Part shown: piece after piece, positions 25,475-36,102 of the stretch
Numbering within the stretch: the first letter of the stretch is position 1
Layout of the letters: the number at the start of each line of letters is the position of its first letter
Notes under the pieces: model-generated
What the model saw: only the letters and a program-made list of their open reading frames with translations
Database searches by the model: none
What the model was told of the DNA's origin: nothing
Translations under genes and position numbers: made by a program
Source of the DNA: Allobrachymonas denitrificans DSM 15123
GTDB lineage: Bacteria > Pseudomonadota > Gammaproteobacteria > Burkholderiales > Burkholderiaceae_C
NCBI RefSeq assembly: GCF_900110225.1
Contig: NZ_FOCW01000001.1
Span: forward strand, 310,001-374,000
Direction of reading: 5' to 3'
Length of the DNA: 64,000 bases

Positions 25475-25723
25475 GGGTGCATTGGGTACTGGGCGCAAGA
25501 CTGCACGTTGCGCGCATGGCAAGGGTACGGGCAGGCCCAGGCCCCCGCCGGATCACGACATTGTGCATCAGAGGGGAAGATCTGTGTCGCGGCCGGGCAG
25601 GGGGCTTGTAACAAGGACTTGCGGTTGTGGGGTGTTCGCCACTGGACTGCGAAATTGCAATCTGCTCCATTCTGGTCGATTGTTTGCGAATAAAATAAAT
25701 CAAAAGTATTATTTTATTCAAAG

Positions 25724-26716
25724 ATGAAATGGAACAAGCAAGGAGCTGGCTGGCCCTGGAGGCGGGCTGCCGTGCCGCTGCCTGGGGCGCTGGGGCTGGC
25801 GCGGGATGCGCGGGGCTGGCACATGGTGCAGCTGGCACGGGAGCCCGACGGCGGTGTGCGCCTGCTGGCGGCGAGCCGGCTGGGGCCGGTCGCTGCCGGT
25901 GATCCGGAGAGCATGGGGGCGGACAGTCTGCGGCTGCAGGACTGGATGGCCGATTGCGCCTGTGTGCGGGAGTCGAGGGTGGTTGCAGGCTTGCCGCGCT
26001 CGTCCGTGCGCGTGTGGCGCATGACGGCGCCTGCGGGGCTGGAGGAAGCAGATCTGGAGCACATGGCACGCGTGGATGCCCAGAGCCGTCACGGCCTGTT
26101 GCCGGATGTGTGGCAGCTGGACTTTGGCGTGGTACCTGCGTCGGCGGAGGGGGGAGAGGTCGAGCTGCTGGTGGCGGCAGCGCCGCGGGCGGAAGTGGAA
26201 GGCTGGCAGCAGGTTCTGGGCGGCGCGGGGTTGAAGCTGGGGGTGCTTGAGGTGGCCGCCCATGCTGCCCGGGCCGCTGCCCTGCGGGCGTGGCGGGTGC
26301 AGGCCGGGGAAGTGGCGGGCAGGCATGGCATCGTGGTGTGGACCGAGGGCGGCGCCTCGCTGCTGTGGATGCTGGATGGTGCGTTGCTGGCGGAGCAGGC
26401 TCTGGAAGTGGAAGCACTGGCGGATCTGGCCGGCGTGCTGGGGCATGCGTGCCGGGGGCATGTGACGTCGCTGCGAGGCATATGGCTGGCGAGGGATGAG
26501 GCGGCAGAAGAGGCATTGATGCAGCAGGTGCGGGAGGCACTGCATGGGGGCGTGGCTGGCACCGAGGTATCGCGAGTCTCCGTGCAATGGCTGCATCCCT
26601 GGGCGGGGATGCGGGTGGAGGACGCTGGCTTGCAGCGGCTGTCGGCCATCGAGGCTTCGGGGTGGTGGGCGGCTTGCGGGCTGGCGCTGCGGGGAGTGGA
26701 TGCATGGTCCCGCTGA
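25724..26716 (+). CDS. pilM: PilM-like type IV pilus assembly protein (divergent)
   Basis: 330 residues. The actin-like fold of PilM/HofM is recognisable from position and from the segments ALGLARDARGWHMVQLAR, VVAGLPRSSVRVWRM, LLVAAAPRAEVEGWQQVL and IVVWTEGGASLLW, but the protein is divergent. PilM sits on the cytoplasmic face of the inner membrane and binds the PilN tail. The 249-base gap before it, up to mrcA, includes an AT-rich stretch (25680-25722) suitable for the operon promoter. The stop overlaps pilN by 13 bases. Assignment rests heavily on the pilN-O-P-Q genes that follow. Confidence 0.75.
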   Translation: MKWNKQGAGWPWRRAAVPLPGALGLARDARGWHMVQLAREPDGGVRLLAASRLGPVAAGDPESMGADSLRLQDWMADCACVRESRVVAGLPRSSVRVWRMTAPAGLEEADLEHMARVDAQSRHGLLPDVWQLDFGVVPASAEGGEVELLVAAAPRAEVEGWQQVLGGAGLKLGVLEVAAHAARAAALRAWRVQAGEVAGRHGIVVWTEGGASLLWMLDGALLAEQALEVEALADLAGVLGHACRGHVTSLRGIWLARDEAAEEALMQQVREALHGGVAGTEVSRVSVQWLHPWAGMRVEDAGLQRLSAIEASGWWAACGLALRGVDAWSR

Positions 26717-27294
26717 ACCTGTTGCCGCACCGCGAGGCGGCGCGCAAGTTTCATCGACGGCGCTGGCACGCCATGCTGGGCGCGGCCTTGGTGGTCGCGA
26801 TGCTGACCGGCGGGCTTCTGCATCTGCAGGCGCAGCAGCGCATCAGCCGGGAGGAACAGGCGACGCAGGTGCTGGAAGCTGCCCTGGCGCAGCAGGGGCC
26901 GAAGGCTGCAGAGGTGCAGAAACTGGAGGCGGCATTGCGTCAGGGGCGTGAGCGCCTGCAGCAGTGGCAGGCCTGGCAGCAGAAGGCACAAGCCCCCTTG
27001 CGCTTGCTGGAGGTGGTCGTGCGTGAACTGCCGGCAGGCGGTAGCCTGTCGCGGGTGGAACTGGAGCCGGGGCAACTGCTGGTGCAGGGCACTGTGCCAT
27101 CGCGTGAAGCGGCCACGGCTTTGCGCGAGGGGATTGATGGCGCCGGTGTGACGCGGCAGCCGGCTTTGCTGGCCGATGTGCGGGAGGACAAGGACGGGGC
27201 GGTGTTCCGGCTGGTGCTGCCACTGGAGAAGGAGGCCTTGCCTGGGCGCTTGTCTGCTGCCGGTGCCGTTGACGGTGGGGAGGCTGCAGAGTGA
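26704..27294 (+). CDS. pilN: PilN-like pilus assembly protein
   Basis: 196 residues. The short cytoplasmic start MVPLNLLPHREAARK contains the NLLPxRE motif that docks into PilM. One membrane segment (AMLGAALVVAMLTGGLLHLQ) is followed by a coiled coil and a periplasmic ferredoxin-like domain (LRLLEVVVRELPAGGSLSRVEL). The C-terminus overlaps the pilO GTG start by 4 bases. Confidence 0.85.
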   Translation: MVPLNLLPHREAARKFHRRRWHAMLGAALVVAMLTGGLLHLQAQQRISREEQATQVLEAALAQQGPKAAEVQKLEAALRQGRERLQQWQAWQQKAQAPLRLLEVVVRELPAGGSLSRVELEPGQLLVQGTVPSREAATALREGIDGAGVTRQPALLADVREDKDGAVFRLVLPLEKEALPGRLSAAGAVDGGEAAE

Positions 27295-27962
27295 TCGGGA
27301 TACGGGAGGGGGCTGCGGATGGCTGGCGTGGCAGCTGGCAGCGGCTGCAGGGGCGGCCCTTGGGCGAGTGGCCTGTCAAGGCGCAGGCGGGGGTGGCGGT
27401 GCTGCTGGCGCTCGGGGTGTCTGTGGCTGCGGGCGTGGTGGTGCTGCGGCTTGGGCAGGAAGACCTGACCCTGCAGCGGGAGCGCCAGTTGAAACTGCAG
27501 CAGGACTACCGGTTGCGCGTGGACGCCGTGGCGCGCTTGCCCGCCTTGCGCGGGCAGGCCCGAGAGATGGCGGAGCAACAGGCGGTGCATCCTGCACTTG
27601 CGCCAACGGCGGCCCGGGAGGCGGCGCTCCTGTCGGCCCTGCATCAGGCTGCAGCCAGGCAGGGCTTGCAGGTGGGGCGGCTGCAGCCTGGCAAAGAGAA
27701 GCTGCAGGACGGCCATGCGCGGCAGGGGCTGCAGATGCGCGTCGAGGGAGGCTACGAAGGGGTGCAGGGCATGCTCGGCGCCTTGCAGCGCTTGCCGTGG
27801 AGTGTCGTGGCGGAGCGCTGGAGTCTGGCACCCGAACGCAGCAAGGCAGGGCGCAGTCGGGGCACGCTGGTCTTACAGGGCAAGTTTTCCGTGTACCGGT
27901 TCACGTTGCCGGGCGAGCGTCCGGTACGCAAGACGCGCAAGAGCGGAGGAAAGACGCCATGA
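27291..27962 (+). CDS. pilO: PilO-like pilus assembly protein
   Basis: 223 residues from GTG 27291. A cytoplasmic tail, one membrane segment (AGVAVLLALGVSVAAGVVVL), a coiled coil and a periplasmic domain (LLSALHQAAARQGLQVGRLQP, then GYEGVQGMLGALQRLPW) match PilO, which pairs with PilN. A basic tail RKTRKSGGK ends the protein. ATGA overlap with pilP shows tight coupling. Confidence 0.85.
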   Translation: MIGIREGAADGWRGSWQRLQGRPLGEWPVKAQAGVAVLLALGVSVAAGVVVLRLGQEDLTLQRERQLKLQQDYRLRVDAVARLPALRGQAREMAEQQAVHPALAPTAAREAALLSALHQAAARQGLQVGRLQPGKEKLQDGHARQGLQMRVEGGYEGVQGMLGALQRLPWSVVAERWSLAPERSKAGRSRGTLVLQGKFSVYRFTLPGERPVRKTRKSGGKTP

Positions 27963-28474
27963 GGATGAGAGCAAGCGTTGGAGGCATGGTGCTGGCGGTC
28001 TTGACGCTGGCGGGATGTGCCGATCCGGCCGATCCGGTAGCTGGCATGCATGCCTGGATTCAGGCGCAAAAGCCGGGGCCGGTGCAGACGCTGGAGCCGT
28101 GGCCGGAACTGGCTGCGGGTGGCGAGTCGGGGCGCGGGGAGATGGGGCGGCCGGCGGATGAGATCGGGCGTGATCCGTTTGCTGCGGCGCCGGTGATGGG
28201 CGCTGCCAGTGATGCAGCAGCTTCGGGAGCGGCATCCGCCGGTCCCGTCTATCTGGGCTTGTTGCGTCGTGGTAGCGAGACTGCAGCAGTGGTACGACAG
28301 GGGGATGCCGTGGAGCTGGTGCGGGTGGGGCAACGGGTCGGGCGCAGTGGGGCCAGAGTCAGCGGCATTGACGCACAGGCCTTGACGCTTCGGCTGGAGG
28401 GCCGAGGCAGCACTGGCCCAGACGGCGAACAGCGTCTGCAGCGTTTGCCGCTGGCGCAGGAAGGAACACGATGA
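27959..28474 (+). CDS. pilP: PilP-like pilus assembly lipoprotein
   Basis: 171 residues. The lipobox LAGC (Cys about residue 20) predicts a lipoprotein. A disordered linker is followed by a beta-sandwich (VYLGLLRRGSETAAVVRQGD, then VELVRVGQRVG) as in PilP/HofP. PilP links the PilNO complex to the secretin. It overlaps pilQ by 4 bases. Confidence 0.85.
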   Translation: MRMRASVGGMVLAVLTLAGCADPADPVAGMHAWIQAQKPGPVQTLEPWPELAAGGESGRGEMGRPADEIGRDPFAAAPVMGAASDAAASGAASAGPVYLGLLRRGSETAAVVRQGDAVELVRVGQRVGRSGARVSGIDAQALTLRLEGRGSTGPDGEQRLQRLPLAQEGTR

Positions 28475-29967
28475 AACAGAAGCAGCAGGGGAGTGGGCGA
28501 TGGCGGCAGGCTGTGGCGCTGGTCGCGATCGGATTGGCGGGAGTGGCGGCGCAGGCGGCTCCTTTGCGCGGGGATGTCAATGTGCCGGCACAGACGGGCG
28601 AATATGCACCGGTGGCGGAGGAGCAGGAGCAGCCGGTGTTGAAGGGCAGCACACCGTCCGTGCGTGGTGTCATTCCGCGTGGCGCCAGAAGCAGGGGAGC
28701 GCGCAGTGAGCGCATCTCGCTGCATTTCCAGAATATCGAGGTCCGTGCGCTGCTGCAGGTGATAGCCGACTTCACCGGCCTGAACGTGGTGGCGTCGGAT
28801 TCGGTCACCGGCAGCATGACGGTGCGCCTGAAAGACGTGCCCTGGGAGCAGGCGCTCGACATCATCCTGCAGGCGCGCGGGCTGGCCATGCAGCGCAAGG
28901 ACAATGTGCTGTGGGTGGCGCCGCGGGAAGAGCTGGCGGCCAGGCAGAAGCTGGAGCTGGAGGCGGGTTCCGCCATTCAGGGGCTGGAGCCGGTGCGCAC
29001 ACAGGGCTTTGCGCTCAACTATGCGCGGGCGTCGGACCTGGTGCGGCATCTGGCTGGCAGCGGTTCGGGAGCTTCGCGCATGCTGAGTGCGCGCGGGCAT
29101 GCGTTTGCCGAGCCGCGTACCAATCAGCTGTTCGTGACGGATGTGCCAGCGGTGCTGGAGCAGGTACAGGGCTTGCTGTCCCGGCTGGACATTCCGGTGC
29201 GGCAGGTGATGATCGAGGCGCGGATCGTCGAGGCGGGCGACAGCTGGGGGCGTTCGCTGGGTGCGCGCCTGTCGATTCTGGGGCAGGGTCAGGGTAGTGC
29301 TTCGCTGGGGTCGATCAACGGGCGTGACTACCGGATCGGTGTGGCCTCGAAACCTGGAGCGGCAGAAACCACCCTGTACAACCTGCCCGCCATGGGGCAG
29401 AACGGCTATGCGCCGGCGGCGCTGGGGCTGAGCATCTTCAGCCCGGCAGCGGCGCGTTTCCTGAGTCTGGAAATTTCGGCACTGGAGGCTGACGGCAAGG
29501 GCAAGCTGGTGTCCAGCCCGCGCGTGGTGACGGCAGACCAGACCAAGGCACTGATCGAGCAGGGTACCGAGCTGCCGTATCAGGTGGCGACGGCCAGCGG
29601 GGCGACTTCGCTGGCTTTCCGCAAAGCCAACCTCAAGCTGGAGGTCACGCCGCAGATCACGCCCGAGGGCAATGTGGTGCTGGATCTGGATGTCAACAAG
29701 GATTCGGTAGGGCGCGCGACGCTGGATGGTTTTGCCATCGACACCAAGCATATCCAGACCAATGTGCTGATCGAGGATGGCGGTACGCTGGTGATTGGCG
29801 GCATTTTCGAGATGAGCGAACGCAACGATGTGAGCCAGGTGCCGCTGCTGGGGGACATTCCCGTACTGGGCAACCTGTTCAAGACGCGCACGCAGGCCAC
29901 CGAAAAGAAGGAGATGCTGGTGTTCATCACGCCTAAAATCCTGTCAGGCGGCGTGGCAATGCGCTGA
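28471..29967 (+). CDS. pilQ: Short PilQ/HofQ-type secretin
   Basis: 498 residues with a signal peptide ending in AAQAAP. Domains in order: a linker; an STN/N0 domain (ISLHFQNIEVRALLQVIADF); an N1-type domain (FALNYARASDLVRHLAGS through TNQLFVTDVPAVLEQVQGLL); and the secretin barrel (VMIEARIVEAGDSWGRSLG ... VSSPRVVTADQTKALIEQGT ... LVIGGIFEMS and VPLLGDIPVLGNLF). The usual pilus PilQ of this order has about 700 residues with one or two AMIN peptidoglycan-binding domains; none is present here. The length and domain set are closer to the competence secretins ComE/HofQ. Partner of PilMNOP in the outer membrane. Confidence 0.9.
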   Translation: MKQKQQGSGRWRQAVALVAIGLAGVAAQAAPLRGDVNVPAQTGEYAPVAEEQEQPVLKGSTPSVRGVIPRGARSRGARSERISLHFQNIEVRALLQVIADFTGLNVVASDSVTGSMTVRLKDVPWEQALDIILQARGLAMQRKDNVLWVAPREELAARQKLELEAGSAIQGLEPVRTQGFALNYARASDLVRHLAGSGSGASRMLSARGHAFAEPRTNQLFVTDVPAVLEQVQGLLSRLDIPVRQVMIEARIVEAGDSWGRSLGARLSILGQGQGSASLGSINGRDYRIGVASKPGAAETTLYNLPAMGQNGYAPAALGLSIFSPAAARFLSLEISALEADGKGKLVSSPRVVTADQTKALIEQGTELPYQVATASGATSLAFRKANLKLEVTPQITPEGNVVLDLDVNKDSVGRATLDGFAIDTKHIQTNVLIEDGGTLVIGGIFEMSERNDVSQVPLLGDIPVLGNLFKTRTQATEKKEMLVFITPKILSGGVAMR

Positions 29968-29986
29968 CCGGACAGGAGACGCAAGA

Positions 29987-30550
29987 GTGATCGTACTGGT
30001 AGGCATGCCCGGCTCGGGCAAATCATCGGCAGGGCGGCAGGTGGCACGCCGCTTTGGCCTGCCCTTCATCGATTCGGACCACCTGATCGAATCGGGCATC
30101 GGCATGCCGATCAAGGACTATTTTGCGCAGCAGGGCGAGGAAGCCTTTCGCGATCTGGAGACGGCGACCTTGCGCCGCATTGCCGAGGATCCGCGCCAGT
30201 GCGTGCTGTCCACCGGCGGCGGTTCGGTGCTGCGGCCGGAGAACCGCGCGCTGCTGCGCGAGAAGGGCACGGTGCTGTACCTGCGCGCCTCGCCCGATGA
30301 AATCTACCGCCGCCTGCGCCATGACACCAAGCGTCCGCTGCTGCAGGTGGCCGATCCGCGTGCCAAGCTGCAGGAGCTGTTCCAGGCGCGTGACCCGCTG
30401 TACCGCGAGACGGCGCATTTCGTGATCGATACCGGGCGCAGCTCGGTGCAGGGGCTGGTGCATCACATTGCCATGCAGCTGGAGGTGGCGGGCATCCTGC
30501 CGGCACGTGCGCGGCGTGCGCCGGGCGACAAGGCAGAACGGCAATCCTGA
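29987..30550 (+). CDS. aroK: Shikimate kinase
   Basis: 187 residues from GTG 29987, with AGGAGA 9 bases before. The P-loop GMPGSGKSS, the shikimate-binding DSDHLIE and STGGGS motifs and the lid segment RPLLQVADPR are complete. It phosphorylates shikimate in aromatic amino acid synthesis. It lies 19 bases after pilQ and before aroB, an order conserved in many proteobacteria. Confidence 0.96.
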   Translation: MIVLVGMPGSGKSSAGRQVARRFGLPFIDSDHLIESGIGMPIKDYFAQQGEEAFRDLETATLRRIAEDPRQCVLSTGGGSVLRPENRALLREKGTVLYLRASPDEIYRRLRHDTKRPLLQVADPRAKLQELFQARDPLYRETAHFVIDTGRSSVQGLVHHIAMQLEVAGILPARARRAPGDKAERQS

Positions 30551-30595
30551 GGGAGCGCCGAGGGCGCCTGCACATTCTTGCGTCACAATGGCAGC

Positions 30596-31939
<1,344 letters not shown>

Positions 31940-31946
31940 GCGCATC

Positions 31947-33131
31947 GTGGCGATCTTTGTTCCGGACCTGCCAGACAGCCTGCGTGGCGATGCGCCGGCA
32001 CAGGAACACGCCCCGTGGGCGGCGCATCCGCTGCAGTCGCGCGGGCGCCGCCATGCCGAGCCGGAGGCCCCGACGCGCGGCATGTTCCAGCGCGACCGGG
32101 ATCGCATCGTGCACTCCTCGGCCTTTCGCCGGCTGGTGTACAAGACGCAGGTATTCCTGAATCACGAAGGGGACCTGTTCCGTACGCGGCTCACGCATTC
32201 GCTGGAAGTGGCCCAGCTGGGCCGCAGCATTGCGCGCGCGCTGGGGCTGGACGAGGATCTGGTGGAGGCGATTGCGCTGGCGCATGACCTGGGCCACACG
32301 CCGTTCGGCCACGCCGGTCAGGATGCGCTCAACGCCTGCATGGCGGATTACGGCGGCTTCGAGCACAACATGCAGAGTCTGCGGGTGGTGGATGTGCTGG
32401 AGTTGCGCTATCCGGAGTTCGACGGTCTGAACCTGTGCTTCGAGGCGCGCGAAGGAATTCTCAAGCACTGTTCGGCCCGCAATGCGCGCTGGCTGGAGCA
32501 GCGCGAGCCGGGAGGTGTCGGGCAGCGTTTTCTGCAGGGCACGCAGCCGAGCCTGGAAGCGCAGTTGTGCAATCTGGCGGACGAGATTGCCTACAACGCC
32601 CACGATATCGACGACGGACTGCGCAGCGGCCTGCTGACCTGGGAGCAGGTGCTGACGGTGCCGCTGGTGGCGCGCCACCATGCCAGCGTGCAGCGCGATC
32701 ATCCGCAGCTGACCGGGCGCCGCCTGCTCTACGAAACCATCCGCCGCATGCTGAGCGAGCAGGTGTATGACGTGATGCGCGCCACGCGTGCGGCGCTGGC
32801 ACAGCACCGGCCGCAGCATGTGGACGAGGTGCGGCAGTGCCCGCCCCTGGTGGGCTTCAGTGCGGACATGCGCGCCGAATCGTTGCAGCTCAAGCAGCTG
32901 TTGCTGCATGCGCTGTATCGCCATCCGCAGGTGATGCAGACCATGGGTGTGGCGCAGCAGGTGGTGCGCGAGCTGTTTGCCATCTACCTGCAGCAGCCCG
33001 GCGAGATGAAGCCCGATTTTGCCGCGCGCACCGATACCGAACGCGCCGTGGCCGACTACATCGCCGGCATGACGGACCGCTTTGCCCTGCGCGAACACGC
33101 GCGCCTGACCGGCCAGCAGGTGCTGATGTGA
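31947..33131 (+). CDS. dgt: Deoxyguanosinetriphosphate triphosphohydrolase-like HD protein
   Basis: 394 residues from GTG 31947. The HD-domain metal motif is spread over RTRLTHSLEVAQL (His), AIALAHDLGHTPFGHAGQ (HD) and DEIAYNAHDIDDGL (Asp), as in type 2 dGTPase-like proteins that turn dNTPs into deoxynucleosides and triphosphate. The end FALREHARLTGQ is also typical. The start is 8 bases after aroB and the stop overlaps the next gene (GTGA), so the operon continues. Confidence 0.92.
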   Translation: MAIFVPDLPDSLRGDAPAQEHAPWAAHPLQSRGRRHAEPEAPTRGMFQRDRDRIVHSSAFRRLVYKTQVFLNHEGDLFRTRLTHSLEVAQLGRSIARALGLDEDLVEAIALAHDLGHTPFGHAGQDALNACMADYGGFEHNMQSLRVVDVLELRYPEFDGLNLCFEAREGILKHCSARNARWLEQREPGGVGQRFLQGTQPSLEAQLCNLADEIAYNAHDIDDGLRSGLLTWEQVLTVPLVARHHASVQRDHPQLTGRRLLYETIRRMLSEQVYDVMRATRAALAQHRPQHVDEVRQCPPLVGFSADMRAESLQLKQLLLHALYRHPQVMQTMGVAQQVVRELFAIYLQQPGEMKPDFAARTDTERAVADYIAGMTDRFALREHARLTGQQVLM

Positions 33132-34336
33132 CAGGGACGGCCGGGCGCGGCATGGGGGCCGCCCGGGTGGTGATGGTCACCGGCGTGTGCGCGGCGATGA
33201 TCATCGGCAAGCTGCCGCCGGCCGTGCCCGCGCTGCAGCGCGAACTGGGCATGACGCTGATGCAGGCGGGCTGGCTGCTGTCGCTGGTGCAGGTGGCATC
33301 GCTCAGCATGGGACTATTTCTGGGGCTGGCGAGCGACCGGTTCGGCCTGCGCCGCTCCATGCTGACGGGCCTGAGTTTGATGAGCCTGGCCAGTCTGGTC
33401 GGGGGCTTCACCGAAAGTGCTTCCGTGCTGCTGGTGTTGCGCGCCTTCGAAGGGCTGGGTTTTCTGCTGACCTCGCTGTCTGCGCCCGCAGTGCTGCGCC
33501 GGCTGGTGCCGCCGGAGCGTCTCACGCAGGTCATGGGCATCTGGGGCGCCTATGTGCCGTTTGGCACGGCGCTGGCCATGTTGCTGGGGCCGGCGGTGAT
33601 TCTGGCGGGAGGCTGGGAAAGCTGGTGGTGGCTGATTGGCCTGTTGTGCGTGCTGTGCCTGGCGGCCGTGTGGCGCTGGGTGCCGGCCGATCCATCGCGC
33701 GCAATAGCGCAGGCGGGAGAGGGCGGACTGGGCAGCAAGCTGCGCCTGACGCTCTCCAGCACTGGCCCGTGGCTGCTGTTCCTGACCTTCTGTGTCTATG
33801 CCGCGCAGTGGATGGCGGTGATCGGTTTTCTGCCCACCATTTATGCCCAGGCGGGCGTCACGGGCTGGACGTTGGGGGTGCTGATGGCGCTGGTGCCGGC
33901 CATGAACATCTTCGGCAACGTCGCTGCCGGCATGCTGCTGCACCGCGGTGCGCAGCCGGGCAGCCTGTTGATCGCGGGCTTTGTGGTGATGGCGCTGGGC
34001 TCCTGGCTGGCCTTTGTCGGACTGGAACTGTCGCCTGCCGTGCGCTATGGCGGCATGCTGCTGTTCTCGCTGGTGGGCGGGCTAGTGCCGGGGACCCTGT
34101 TTGCACTGGTGCCGCGGCTGGCACCCAACACCGGACTGATTTCCACCACGGTGGGGTGGATGCTGCAGGGCTCGTCGACTGGCCAGTTCTTCGGGCCGCT
34201 GGTGGCGGCCTGGCTGTCGGCACAAGTGGGGGGCTGGCACTGGACCTGGGTGGCGACCGGCGCCTGTGCCCTGGCCGGTTGCCTGCTGGCCACGCGCTTC
34301 GGCCGGCTGGCCAGTGGTCATCCGGTGCGGCATTGA
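33128..34336 (+). CDS. MFS transporter
   Basis: 402 residues from GTG 33128, which overlaps the dgt stop; ATG 33152 is an alternative. About twelve hydrophobic segments are visible, with the MFS signature SDRFGLRRSMLTGL between segments 2 and 3 and a second-half counterpart around AAGMLLHRGAQPG. The sequence suggests a cyanate/CynX-like or drug-exporter branch, but the substrate cannot be told. It is the last gene of the pil-aro-dgt run on this strand. Confidence 0.8.
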   Translation: MTGTAGRGMGAARVVMVTGVCAAMIIGKLPPAVPALQRELGMTLMQAGWLLSLVQVASLSMGLFLGLASDRFGLRRSMLTGLSLMSLASLVGGFTESASVLLVLRAFEGLGFLLTSLSAPAVLRRLVPPERLTQVMGIWGAYVPFGTALAMLLGPAVILAGGWESWWWLIGLLCVLCLAAVWRWVPADPSRAIAQAGEGGLGSKLRLTLSSTGPWLLFLTFCVYAAQWMAVIGFLPTIYAQAGVTGWTLGVLMALVPAMNIFGNVAAGMLLHRGAQPGSLLIAGFVVMALGSWLAFVGLELSPAVRYGGMLLFSLVGGLVPGTLFALVPRLAPNTGLISTTVGWMLQGSSTGQFFGPLVAAWLSAQVGGWHWTWVATGACALAGCLLATRFGRLASGHPVRH

Positions 34337-34393
34337 GGCTGACAGGGGTGCACAGTGGTCATCCGGCGCGGCATCGAGATTGACAGGGTTGCG
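34312..34393. repeat. 41-bp tandem duplication at the 3' end of the MFS gene
   Basis: The 41 bases from 34312 (starting CAGTGGTCATCCGG) are repeated at 34353-34393 with about five substitutions. The first copy covers the last codons and the stop of the MFS gene, so the second copy is non-coding. A weaker trace of a third copy (GCGATCAT) follows. Confidence 0.85.
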
Positions 34394-34466
34394 CAGCGAT
34401 CATTAGTGACTGGATCTGCCGCCGCACGTGGTACCGCAGCAGTCCCCTGCGTGGCACAATGCGCGC

Positions 34467-35117
34467 ATGACTACCGAACTCGCCGCCACCGTCGTCGCAG
34501 ATGTCCGCCACTGGCTGGAGCAGGCCGTGATCGGCCTCAATCTGTGCCCCTTTGCCAAGGCCACTTACGTCAAGGAGCAGGTGCACTATGCCGTGTGCGG
34601 TGCGCAGACCGAGGACGAGGCGTTGCAGGCCGTGCACGATGAGCTGATCGCGCTGATGGAAACGCCGATGGAAGAGCGTGAAACCACGCTGATGATCTTT
34701 CCGGCGATGTTCGACGACTTCCTGTATTTCAACGATTTCGCCGGTGCGGCGGATGACATCCTGGCCGACCTGGGATTGGAAGGCGAACTGCAGATTGCCT
34801 ATTTCCACCCGCGCTTCCAGTTTGATGGCACCGAGCCGGAAGAGATCAGCAACGCCACCAATTGGGCGCCGTATCCCATCCTGCATTTGCTGCGCGAGGA
34901 GAGCATCGACCGCGCGGTGGAGACCTATCCCGAAGTGGATGACATTCCCGATCGCAACATCGAATTGTTGGAGCATCTGGGTGTGGAAGGCTGGAACAAG
35001 CTGGGCATCGTCACGCGCGTGAGTGCGGACGAGTGGGTGAAGCAGTGCCCGGTGCATGGTCAGGCACCGGCAGACGATGCGCAGGACAAGCACGAAGGTG
35101 AAGACCACCATGGCTAA
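34467..35117 (+). CDS. DUF1415 family protein
   Basis: 216 residues. The family motif is the N-terminal GLNLCPFAKATYVKEQVHYA, where the Cys-Pro-Phe stretch is invariant, followed by TLMIFPAMFDDFLYFNDF and IAYFHPRFQFDGT. Its biochemical function is unknown. The following methyltransferase gene starts inside its last codons (8-base overlap), so the two are translated together. Confidence 0.85.
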   Translation: MTTELAATVVADVRHWLEQAVIGLNLCPFAKATYVKEQVHYAVCGAQTEDEALQAVHDELIALMETPMEERETTLMIFPAMFDDFLYFNDFAGAADDILADLGLEGELQIAYFHPRFQFDGTEPEEISNATNWAPYPILHLLREESIDRAVETYPEVDDIPDRNIELLEHLGVEGWNKLGIVTRVSADEWVKQCPVHGQAPADDAQDKHEGEDHHG

Positions 35118-36102
35118 GGCCGCGCGTGGAGAGCGTGGCGGAGCCGTTGCCGCTCGCGGGCCGGGGACGGCGCCAGCCCGTCGCTCCGAACGCCAGCCGG
35201 GCCAGGTTGGTGGCCGCACGGCCAAGGCCGATGTCATGGCACGTCAGGTGCAGGAAGCGCTGCGCCCCGGCCAGTCGGTCGAGCTGCTGCAGGAGTTGCA
35301 CATCCTCACGCGCGAGGGTGGCCTGAACCAGGATTCGCGCCGCAAGCTCAAGCAGGTGTACCACCTGTTCGGTTTCATCGAGAAGATCCTGCTGCAGCTG
35401 GAAAGCGCGGGCCACGCGAACATCACGCTGGCCGACCATGGGGCGGGCAAGTCCTATCTCGGCTTCATCATCTACGACCTGTTCTTCCGCCAGCGCGAGG
35501 CCGGCACCATCTACGGCATCGAGACGCGGCAGGAACTGGTCGAGAAGTCGCGCGAGCTGGCGCAGCGGCTGGGTTTCGAGCGCATGCGCTTTCTGCCGCT
35601 GACGGTGCAGGAGTCCGCGCAGAGCGATGAGCTGCCGGCGCAGATCGATGTGGTGACGGCGCTGCATGCCTGCGACACGGCCACCGATGATGCGATTGCC
35701 TTCGGACTGCAGAAGCAGGCACGCCACATGGTGCTGGTGCCGTGCTGTCAGGCGGAGACGGCGGGATTCCTGCGCAAGCACAAGGCGCTGAACCTGTCGC
35801 GCACGCCGCTGGCCGAGCTGTGGCGCCACCCGCTGCACACGCGCGAGATGGGCAGTCAGCTCACCAACGTGCTGCGCTGCCTGTACCTGGAGTCGCAGGG
35901 CTACAGCGTGACTGTGACGGAGCTGGTGGGCTGGGAGCACAGCCTGAAGAACGAGCTGATCCTGGCCGAATACACGGGCCAGAAGAAGCGCAGCGCGGCG
36001 CATCGCATGCACGAGATCGTGCAGCAGTTCGGCCTGCAGGAGTTGCTGGCGGCGCGCTATCCGCTGGTGGCCGGCAGCGCGCCTGCACCCGAGATGGCCT
36101 GA
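35110..36102 (+). CDS. SAM-dependent methyltransferase (Methyltransf_32-like)
   Basis: 330 residues from ATG 35110. A disordered basic N-terminus (about 45 residues) precedes a Rossmann methyltransferase domain: motif I ITLADHGAGKSYLGF, motif II IYGIETRQELVEKS, and DVVTALHACDTATDDAI followed by VLVPCCQAE. The CHACD and PCCQ elements are typical of the family related to eukaryotic METTL25/GSTCD-like proteins. The substrate is unknown. Coupled to DUF1415. Confidence 0.8.
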   Translation: MAKAARGERGGAVAARGPGTAPARRSERQPGQVGGRTAKADVMARQVQEALRPGQSVELLQELHILTREGGLNQDSRRKLKQVYHLFGFIEKILLQLESAGHANITLADHGAGKSYLGFIIYDLFFRQREAGTIYGIETRQELVEKSRELAQRLGFERMRFLPLTVQESAQSDELPAQIDVVTALHACDTATDDAIAFGLQKQARHMVLVPCCQAETAGFLRKHKALNLSRTPLAELWRHPLHTREMGSQLTNVLRCLYLESQGYSVTVTELVGWEHSLKNELILAEYTGQKKRSAAHRMHEIVQQFGLQELLAARYPLVAGSAPAPEMA

